62,000 nt of DNA from Cryptomeria japonica (taxonomy: Eukaryota; Streptophyta; Pinopsida; Cupressales; Cupressaceae): contig NC_081415.1 in NCBI RefSeq assembly GCF_030272615.1, positions 233,067,303 through 233,129,302 on the forward strand. Direction: 5' to 3'. Position numbers and translations under genes: made by a program. The notes beneath the pieces are model-generated. The model saw only the letters and a list, made by a program, of their open reading frames with translations. It was not told the origin of the DNA and searched no databases. Below are positions 54,345-62,000 of the stretch, piece after piece (the first letter of the stretch is position 1; every line of letters starts with the position of its first letter).

Positions 54345-55640
54345 TCCATGATGGCTAACAAAGAGATTTCCATTCTTCCACGTCTCCTTAGCACTTGTAG
54401 AAATGAGATGGTATAATAAATTAGGAACATTAACTCACCAACCATGCCCATTTACTAAGAGTTTAAATCGAACAGGATCAATTATGGACAAACGGATTGC
54501 TCAATTCTGGAAAACTTCTTCTATCTCATAAGGACCTAACCACCTGGTTTGAAGCTTTCCCATAACATCTTTATATCTGGAATCATACAAAAGTGCCTAG
54601 TCACCTACTTTGAATTTCTTTTCTTGGATATATTTATCATGCCATTTTGCTTGTTGATTTTGAGTCAATTATGTTTGTTGAACAACTATCTTTCTCCATT
54701 CATCTAGAGCATTTAATTGCTGAATGCGTTCTTTCTATCCTTCAGACAATGTCCTATTTAATTGAAAAGTTGTCCTCAAAGTTTTATGCTCAAATTCAAT
54801 AGGCATCATTGTTGTTTTATCATAAACTATCTCAAAAGGTATGAAACCAATTGGTGTTTTCCAAGTTGTTCTATATGCCCAAATTGCTTCTGAAAGCCGA
54901 TGAGACCAATCTTTCTTGTGAACAGACACTGTTTTTGTAAGAATAGCCTCAAGCTCTCTATTTTTAACTTCTACCTGTCCATTAGACTGTGGATGATATG
55001 GAGTAGATTTCATGTGTCTTATATTGTATTCATTGACCAAAGCCTTTATCAATATTGAAGTAAATTGAGGTCCCTGGTCTGAGACAATTTCCCTTGATAC
55101 TCCATATCTTGTAAATATCTCTTCATAGAGAAACTCAGCCACCTTATTATCTCTTGCATGTGTCATGGCTCAAGCTTCTACCCATTTTGTTACATAGTCT
55201 GCACATACCAAAATATAGGATTTGCCATTAGAAGTTGGATCAACTGGGCCAACAAAATCTGATCCCCACTTGTCAAATGGTGCAATTGATATTTGAGGAT
55301 ATAGTGGCATCTCATCAGATTTTGTAGGTTTGCCCATTCGCTGACATCTGTCACATTTCCTTGTGTACTGAGTTGCATCCTTTTGTAATGTGGGTCAATA
55401 GTATCCTGTATTGAGTATTTTTAGTGTTGTTCTTTTGGTAGCAAAATGACATGGTTCATCATGACATGCATGCAGGATGTCATATGTTTCATCTTCTCTG
55501 ACACATCTTTGCATGACTTGGTTAGGTCCAGTATAAAATAGACAATCAATAATCCATGAAAAGTTAAAACTTTTTTCAACTAGCAACCTTTTTTCCTTAG
55601 GAGAGAAATAAATTGGCATATTAGCTGTAGCTAGATAGTT
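54345..55640 (-). pseudogene. TE12 integrase
   Basis: The zinc-binding part contains ILHACHDEPCHFATKRT and, after a stop, CDRCQRMGKP. The catalytic core has PFDKWGSDFVGPVDP (first Asp), IVSDQGPQFTS (second Asp) and HPQSNGQVEVKNRELE (Glu), all three kept. The C-terminal part reads KWHDKYIQEKKFKVGD and GKLQTRWLGPYEIEEVF. Stops at about 55400, 55165, 54733, 54660, 54597 and 54510 break it; several replace Gln or Trp codons. Confidence 0.9.
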
Positions 55641-56355
55641 GGCAATATCAGCATACCAAGGAGTGTGAGCCTATATGAGAAACAAATGTTCGCCTGGAAA
55701 ATTGTCATCTATTATTGTAGAATCTTCCTGCAATTGAAGACATGAAAGATAATCTGCAACCACATTAGACTTCCCTGGCTTGTCAACAACTGTGATATCA
55801 AATTCCTGCATTAACAATAACTAGCGAGCTAATCTACCAGTGATTGATGGCTTATTCATGAGATATCTGATTGCAGTATGATCTGTATGCACAAATATGG
55901 GATACCCTGTGATATAGTGTCTAAATTTGTTAAGTGCATATATGACAGCTAGCATTTCCTTTTCAGTAATTGTGTAATTCAATTCAGGTCCCTACAAATT
56001 CTTGTTAATATAATATATTGCATTTTCTAATTTGTCAATTCTTTGGCCTAGCACTGCTCCTATTGCATAATCAGATGCATCTGTATGGATTTGGAATGGT
56101 AAAGACCAATTTGGCCCTTTAAGAACTGGTGCTTGAGTTAAAGAATGCTTAAGCTTTAAGAAAGCTTCATTGCATGTTGGGGTCCATTTAAATTCTGCAT
56201 CTTTAGTAAGTAGTGAATATAAGGGACTTGCAATTTTACTGAAATTTTTGATAAACCTTCTGTAGTATCCAGCATGATCAAGAAAAATTCTAACATATTT
56301 TTGCTTCACAGGGTCATTAATATGCTGAATGACCTCAATCTTTATTGGATCCACC
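55641..56355 (-). pseudogene. TE12 RNase H and connection
   Basis: Begins with DPIKIEVIQHIN and AGYYRRFIKNFSKIASPLY (RT thumb/connection), then PFQIHTDASDYAIGAVLGQ (first RNase H Asp), TITEKEMLAVIYALNKF (Glu), and FVHTDHTAIRYLMNK (Asp), ending with VVDKPGKSNVVADYLS. Stops near 55992 and 55810 interrupt it. The active-site acids are kept. Confidence 0.9.
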
Positions 56356-57151
56356 TATATGCCCTGTACAGATATATGATGACCAAGGACTATTCCTTCT
56401 TCCATCATGATGAAACACTTCTCATTGTTTAAAGACAAATTGTAGTCTTCACATCGCTACAAAAATTTCTTCAAATTACCCAATGCTTGATCAAATTCAG
56501 AACCATAAGATGTAAAGTCATCTATGTAAATTTCCATAATATCTTGAGATATATCATAAAAAATACTGATCACTGCTCTTTCAAAAGTGGTTGGAGCATT
56601 ACACAACCCAAAAGGAAGAACAAAATATGCATACGTGCCCCATGGGTAAGTAAATGTTGTCTTCTCTTGATCCTCTAGGGCTATGTGTATCTGATTGTAG
56701 CCACTAAATCCATCAAGGAATGAAAAATATCTCTTACCAGCAAGAGAATCCAATACCTGATCCACAAATGGCAATGGAAAATGATCTTTTCATGTTGCTA
56801 AATTCAAATATCTATAATCAACACATACCCTCCATTTGCCTCCTTTTTTAGGCACTATCACTAGAGGTGATACCCATTGATTGTCAGAGATAAGATAGAT
56901 AAACCCAGCTTTCAACAATTTCTATAATTCTTCTTTAACTATCTCCTTCAAGGCAAGATTGACTCTTCATTGAGGTTGTCTAAGTGGGCAACACTCATCC
57001 TTTATGTAAATTCAAATTGTTGGATCAATCCACTCATATCCTTGTAATCCCATGCAAAAGCATTTTTATGGAGTTTCCGCAAGTCTACAAGGCCCTCCTT
57101 TTGAGTATCTGATAGATCTCTATTGATATTCAAATATTTATTCAATTCCAC
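56356..57151 (-). pseudogene. TE12 reverse transcriptase
   Basis: Fingers and palm are clear: WVSPLVIVPKKGGKWRVCVD, then after a stop FPLPFVDQVLDSLAGKRYFS, LDGFSGYNQIHIALEDQ (first catalytic Asp), LPFGLCNAPTTFERAV and the YIDD box (EIYIDDFTSYGSEF, near 56520). NEKCFIMMEEGIVLGHHIS follows. YIDDF close to FMDDFSVYG of Athila/Tat RTs. Stops occur at 56355, 56456, 56780 and several sites above 56910. Confidence 0.92.
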
Positions 57152-58030
57152 CTATATCTTAAGAGTAAGATCAATCTGGTTTATATCAAAAAAATGAGAA
57201 AAAGAGAATTCCTGCGGCAATAGAGTATGCAAGATATCACTGGCTGCAGGAAAGTCCAAACCTGCAATATTCAGAACCAATTCCTGCAATTTTAGCTTTT
57301 CTATAAATTCATTTATTATTATTTTATAAAGAATTGATTCCTCATCATATGTCTGCATGAGTGGTCCTCGATTAATCTTCATAAGGTGATTAATAGAGTC
57401 AATTTCTTCAGATTCCTCTCCCAAGATAGGCCAAATAGCTTGTTGTTGGTCAAGTTGTGGTTGTGCTGGAGAATACAAGGCTAATGTTTTTGCAGAATTC
57501 CCATCTGAAATAGTCATGTCCCTCGATCTACACCCAATATATGCATTAGCTGTGACAAGCCAAGGTCTACCCAAAATGACCGGATATCTTCTCAATGTTG
57601 CTTTTGGAGATAAAATCATAAAGTCTATAGGATATTCCCAGGAAACTAGAATAACTACTACATCCTCTATGATACCGTCAAGTCTCACTATAGAGCCATC
57701 AGCAAGTTGGAGAAGTATGGGTGTAGCCCTTAAACTATTAATCTTTAGATGTTTCATTACTTCCCTTGTCATTACATTAATGGCTGCCCCTAGATCAATC
57801 AAATTTTTTTTTATTTGACTGCCATTAATGGCTATACTCACAACATGACTACCTGGATCAGAATTCTTTGGAATGACAATTTTACCTAATATAGTATCAG
57901 CCAATTGACCCATAACATGCACTATTTGTGGATCCTTTTTCTTCCTACCAGGTTTCTTTAGGCATGCTTCCCTCAATGCCTTACTATAAATAGGGACATC
58001 CTTTATTGCTTGCAACAATAGAATTTTAAC
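57152..58030 (-). pseudogene. TE12 protease
   Basis: A 288-codon frame is open. KNLIDLGAAINVMTREV holds the active site D-L-G-A, the usual variant in Athila/Tat elements where others have DSGA. It continues LLQLADGSIVRLDGIIEDV and YPVILGRPWLVTANAYIGC, typical of the retroviral-type protease fold. It is preceded by a basic stretch KKPGRKKKDPQ. The frame ends at 57152 before RT. Confidence 0.9.
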
Positions 58031-58639
58031 ACAAATGTGCTTTAGTTGATCAATAATATCAAAGCTTTTCTATTGTTCAGTGCAAACTTCTTTGTCTTGC
58101 AATCTATGGGGAAATGGTGGCAATATTTGATTCTGGGGTATTGTAGTTGTTAGATTTGAGATTTCTTGCTCCTCCTGTACCTCAGTGATAATTGGATGAG
58201 AGGGATTAGGTAAAGTTGTTCTAGATCAGAGTTGAATGCCATCTAGTGATAAAGAATAGGCTGGGTACTGATTAGCATCAGCTGAATAAGCTTGTTGTTG
58301 TTGAGATTTGATATTTTTATTTGGCAACGGTTGAGTAGGCAACTGTGTTGGTTTAGGCAGTTCAGTCGTAGCTGCAGGAAGAGGCATTAAAGCTGGAGGT
58401 TGTGGCTGCTAAATAGGAGGCTGATATCCAGAAGATTGGGTTGGCCATGATTGGTTTCCCCTCCATTGAGAGGTAGTTTGCCAATCTCCTTGAAACTGGT
58501 TTCCTTGACCCTGAGGTGGATACAAATTCCCCTGTGGCTGCTGCCACTATGGGACTTGATTAACAAATTGCTGCCCTTGGCCTTGTGACCCATACCAATG
58601 TGGATAGCTCCCAAAATTTTGAGAATACTGTGGTTGCCA
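58031..58639 (-). pseudogene. TE12 Gag-protease linker, Gln/Pro-rich
   Basis: In the Gag frame the minus strand is rich in Gln, Pro, Trp and Ser (YGSQGQGQQFVNQVP, SQQQQAYSADANQ) with about six stops. The composition fits the linker between Gag and protease in Athila/Tat elements. Confidence 0.65.
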
Positions 58640-59863
58640 TTAGTTATTTGGTGCATAAGAATTACCACTATAACCAGAAAAAGAAAGTGGATCGGGTGGC
58701 ATACCTTGTCTTTGAAAATTTGGTCTTCTTTGAGAAACATAGAAGACTTTCTCATCCTCACCTTGAACTAGTTTGAAGTCAGGTACTTCCACGTTTGCAA
58801 CCATCTTACATCTACAATCTCTCTTCCATTGTTTACAATGAGGACAAAATTCTGCAAGGAATGCATCAGCTTCCTCATGCTTCTTCATAGCTGCCAATGT
58901 ATCCAACTGGGTAGCCATATTGTTTATAATGTCCTCGTTGAAGTCCTTTAGTAGATGAATAAGTTCCAATCTAGAAACTCTAGTTCTAGATGCTGATAAT
59001 GGTGCCCCTGGCTTAAATCTCCTATTCTTCTTAGAAGTAGATCTGGAATACTTCTTGCAAATTTGTCCTATTTGAGCCCAGGTGGATTGTGTAATGTCAC
59101 CTCCTCCCATAAGATCTAAGGAATTGGTGCATTCATCACTGATACCCCTCAAAAATATCAATTTGAGGGAATCTTGATTGAGAGTACTATGCTTGGACTT
59201 TTTGACACTAAACATAAACCTTTCCAAATAATCTTCAACACTCTCATCTTTAGTTTGTGTCATTCTAAAGATATCATCCCCATGACGATCAGTACCTCTA
59301 TCATAATCTTTGTATTTTGCAAGAAACAACCATTTCATCTCATCCCATGTGTTAATTGTGCTACTACCCAAGGTCATAAACCATCTCAAGGATGATTCCT
59401 TCAAGGTGGTAGGAATTTTTTTGAGTCTATGGGTATCTGTAGTATAGTCAAAACTCCTATAGAGAACATCAAACTCAGATAGAAATGTATCCGGATCCTG
59501 TGTTACCAACCCATAGAATTTAGGGAGTGAAGATGTTGGAATGTTCTTGATGTTAGCATTATCATGCTAATTAGAGATGGGAAACTCAAATGTTGGACCT
59601 GGTAGTGGTGGTGGATTATTCCCACCAGGAGGAGGATTCCCTTGCATTGGACTTGTGGGGGTTGTTACTATAGGAAATTCTTCTTCTTGTGGACCAAAAA
59701 GGAACTACAGAATACCTTCTAGAAATTCAGATTCAGGGAGATTCAAATTTTGTGGGGCTTGGTAAAGTTCAGCAAAAGGATTTATATCTGGGAAATTATC
59801 TTCTGCATGATTAGGATGAGTGGGCAGAAATCTACCTCTAGGGTCTCTTCTCCTGCTATGCAT
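58640..59863 (-). pseudogene. TE12 Gag
   Basis: The start is the ATG at 59863 (MHSRRRDPRGRFLP), about 75 bases from the primer site. An acidic/proline-rich lead (two stops, near 59704 and 59570) goes into IPTSSLPKFYGLVTQDP and the Retrotrans_gag domain (FLSEFDVLYRSFDYTTD, ESSLRWFMTLGSSTINTW, ESVEDYLERFMFSVKK, LKLIFLRGISDECTNS). Later there is a short cysteine motif CPHCKQWKRDCRC, in place of a standard knuckle. 289 codons are open without a stop. This is the capsid precursor. Confidence 0.9.
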
Positions 59864-59936
59864 GCAGATTCATGAAATTTTCAAATAATTAACTAGAATC
59901 TATAATAATCATAAAAGGTTCTTAGTTTGACACCAT

Positions 59937-59953
59937 CCCCGGCAACGACACCA
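59937..59953 (-). other. TE12 primer-binding site, Asp tRNA
   Basis: The minus strand reads TGGTGTCGTTGCCGGGG, four bases after the LTR. It fits the complement of the Asp-tRNA 3' end (TGGCGCCGTTGCCGGGG) except for two C/G-to-T changes. Confidence 0.9.
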
Positions 59954-59957
59954 AAAA

Positions 59958-61197
59958 TGTCCACTCCAACTATAATAATAATAACTCTAATTGAAATCTC
60001 AATCCGAAGTTTGGAAATTCATCTAGTAAAGTTACTATTTTCATGGTTGGTGTTCATTTATTTATCAACCTAGGGACGTAAAACTTGAAATGGGTCTGCA
60101 CTATATATGCACTAAGCTCCTTCAATGGCTATTCTACATTGCTATAGTAACTAACATTATGCAGAAAAGGAAGACAAGAATGGAAATCATAGAAGGCTAC
60201 ATGAAAGCTTATAAAAACTATGTTGAAATGATCTAATGTAAATTACAGAAATCACTCTGTTTTGGCTTGGCTGCATGTACAATCAGCGGATCTATTTCCA
60301 GTGGCTGCAGGAGCAATCCAAGCATGAATTTCTACTGCAACTAAAGAAGAACTAATTTCAATGAACATAAATACAAGATCACTCACCAAGTGGGCCCCCT
60401 TGGATGAGTGATATAAAGCTTCCAGCAAAATACTTTTAATAGATCAGAACAACATATCTTTCATTCATTTCTTCCTGAAAATGATTACATGTTCTAAAAG
60501 AAAAACTCTGGAATGCTTGTCAAAATTCTCTGCTCTATTCCTTTCTATTCTGTCTAACCTCTAAGAAAAAGGAAGAGATTATTATAAAGAAAAGGTCAAC
60601 TACAATGGACAACTCAAATCACACCCAGAAGAAGAGGTGGATGATTGACAAATGAAGAAGATAACTAGATCTTGGTTGTAAGAAATGTGGATCTAAACCA
60701 AACCATAGTCTTTGCATGCCGTAGTGATATTTGGTGAATTCATTGCCCATTAGAGTTAAATTCCCATAGTGATGTATGGCTGCTCTCATTATGCCATATC
60801 TTGCACTTACTAGGCTCCTCTTCAGTTTGATCTTCAATTATCTTGCACAAAAGGAGAACATCCACTGCAACATCATTTATTATCTGTGCTAAAACAAAAA
60901 CAACATACAAGGACATGCATACGTATTTTACTTAATTAATACATTCATTAACTCACATATGACATTATCCCAAAATAATCAGCATAACAACACGAACAAA
61001 TCACTTGGCTGTAGGAATAAATTGGCATGGCTGCAGGAATAGACTGGAAAAGTTCAAACATGATTTCATAAGTTTAGGTTTAACAAATGGAATACATATA
61101 GTCAATTCACAATATTTAACTACCACAATGCAACCCAAAAGATACCAAAAACCTAAGAGTTTTGATGATAAAAACATGACAAAGTATCAACTTATCA
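59958..61197 (-). repeat. TE12 5' LTR
   Basis: From TGTCCACTCCAAC to CAACTTATCA on the plus strand, 1,240 bases, paired with 51362-52602. Confidence 0.93.
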
Positions 61198-61826
61198 ACC
61201 GACACCCCAGCTGATAGGATTTTGTTTATTACATCTTTTATTTAATTGTAATATATTTTTGTAAGCCGACAAGGCGAATTGTAATATGACTCATATATAA
61301 GATGAGATCTTGTAGATCATTTTATGAGATGCAGATAGATGCAAATATGGGAAGATTCTTATGCGAATATTAAGGCAGATTTTGGAGTAAGGTTTTGGTT
61401 ACTGTATGAGCTTAAACCGGTACTAAATCCGGCATAGAAGATGCTGAATTAAAGCAGTACATCATATTAGATTTATATAATCCATTTTGTAAGTCAATTA
61501 GACTTCCCTTTTTGTAATTAAGTAGTGAGCTTTAGGCAGTTGGCTTTCCTGCATGTTCAGGTGCCTATTGTAAATAATATTCATTTATTAGCCAGTGAGT
61601 GAATATTGTGGGTCACAAATCCCACCAAGGTTTTTCCCACATTGGGTTTCCTCGCTAAAAATCTTGTGTTATGGTGTGCTTATTGTTCTTATTTACTGCA
61701 TTAATTTTGGTTAACTGGTACACTGTTTTGGAATACAATTTGTTTAATAAGATCAAAAAATCTATTAACTAGTTAGATACTGATTCACCCCCCCCCCCTC
61801 TCTTAGTATCTTTGGGGATCCTAACA
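61198..61826 (+). repeat. TE11 5' LTR, inner part
   Basis: This continues the LTR from 51361. It shows the dyad 'aaggtttttcccacattgggtttcc' in two halves at 61627-61651, the C-rich box 'ttcacccccccccctctcttag' at 61784-61805 and ends 'cctaaca', as TE1 does at 518. TE1 is therefore a relative. Confidence 0.82.
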
Positions 61827-61840
61827 ATTGGTATCAGAGC
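61827..61840 (+). other. TE11 primer-binding site
   Basis: ATTGGTATCAGAGC, a perfect complement of the initiator-Met tRNA 3' end, follows the LTR directly. Confidence 0.93.
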
Positions 61841-61897
61841 TTAGTCCTCTTTTTTCAAAATCCTAATAGCTTGAGGGAGATTCTGACACCCGTATAG

Positions 61898-62000
61898 ATG
61901 GATAATTTGAGAAAGCAATTGGAAACAACTCTTGCAGATTATGATGCAAAAAACTTGAAGAATATTAAACTTGAAGATGATCTGAAGGCTGCACAGGAAA
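61898..62000 (+). CDS. TE11 Gag start, coiled coil, runs off the window
   Basis: An ATG at 61898 opens a frame (MDNLRKQLETTLADYDAKN, then IKLEDDLKAAQE) that is still open at the window end. The heptad-like, charged helix resembles the N-terminus of the TE8 Gag, which starts 51 bases after its primer site. It may therefore be another multi-knuckle Gag, but only 34 codons are visible. Confidence 0.55.
   Translation, partial: MDNLRKQLETTLADYDAKNLKNIKLEDDLKAAQE

Larger units (their letters stand above)
51362..61197 (-). mobile_element. TE12: Ty3/gypsy element of Athila/Tat type with extra 3' ORFs
   Basis: This 9.8-kb element has LTRs of 1,241 and 1,240 bases, an Asp-tRNA primer site, gag, protease, RT, RNase H, integrase, further ORFs after the integrase, and a polypurine tract, all on the minus strand. 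The protease DLGA motif, RT YIDDF and Asp-tRNA primer site point to the Athila/Tat group. All ORFs carry stops but are in good order. It lies within the LTR of TE11. Flanking bases (actag left, accga right) do not form a clear duplication. Confidence 0.93.
51208..62000 (+). mobile_element. TE11: copia-type element, 5' end, split by TE12
   Basis: Its 5' LTR starts at 51208 inside the TE10 Gag, is interrupted by TE12 (51362-61197), and ends at 61826, followed by a perfect primer site and the start of a coding region. The rest lies beyond the window. The LTR is related to TE1. TE10 bases atgag (51203-51207) should be its left target duplication. Confidence 0.8.

Noticed and set aside
51297-61210. 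'accgacacc' on both sides of TE12 as a target duplication
   Set aside because: The left copy is about 50 bases from the LTR end, so it cannot be the 5-base duplication; it is more likely a short repeat in the TE11 LTR.
18338-61840. tRNA genes suggested by TGGTATCAGAGC segments
   Set aside because: They are primer-binding sites next to LTRs; no tRNA body is present.

Overview
This window holds no recognisable host gene. It looks like repeat-rich nuclear DNA of a seed plant with a large genome; a gymnosperm would fit, but the species cannot be told from the sequence. Nearly all of it is LTR retrotransposons nested in one another. Every coding region carries stops or frameshifts, so nothing here looks able to make an intact polyprotein. 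Elements are numbered TE1 to TE12 in order of position.

Layout. 1-518: 3' part of a Ty1/copia LTR (TE1, +), sitting in the 3' LTR of a Ty3/gypsy chromovirus (TE2, 519-5101, -), which itself sits in the gag of a copia element (TE3, 5102-6780, -). 6781-8416 is older sequence with a purine-rich tract and an array of short palindromes. 8417-28146 is copia element TE4 (-), opened by copia TE5 (11537-25123, -), in turn opened by copia TE6 (16825-24235, +): three levels. 28147-28661 continues the older sequence and the palindrome array. 28662-42399 is copia TE7 (-), with TE8 (29851-37416, +) in its 3' LTR. 42405-46307 is older debris: a decayed ORF of unknown family, a probable gypsy LTR with a decayed primer-binding site, and a gypsy gag (TE9, +). 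46308-51207 is TE10 (-), which has gag but no visible pol. TE11 (51208 to the end, +) sits in the TE10 gag and was itself split in its 5' LTR by TE12 (51362-61197, -), a gypsy element of the Athila/Tat type.

Insertion order is supported by LTR pairs, primer-binding sites, polypurine tracts and target-site duplications: taaac for TE8, tcttt for TE7, tacta for TE5, gacgg/gatgg for TE6. The copia elements look Sirevirus-like: initiator-Met-tRNA primer sites, a C-rich box near the LTR 3' end, several polypurine tracts, and RT motifs of that type.

The parts most worth attention are TE8 (four-knuckle coiled-coil Gag, no pol, and a second ORF of about 1,035 codons with no function I recognise), the related Gag-only TE10 and probably TE11, a chromodomain-like segment and extra 3' ORFs in TE12, the palindrome array around TE4, and a stem-loop with a self-complementary loop beside the primer site of TE2.
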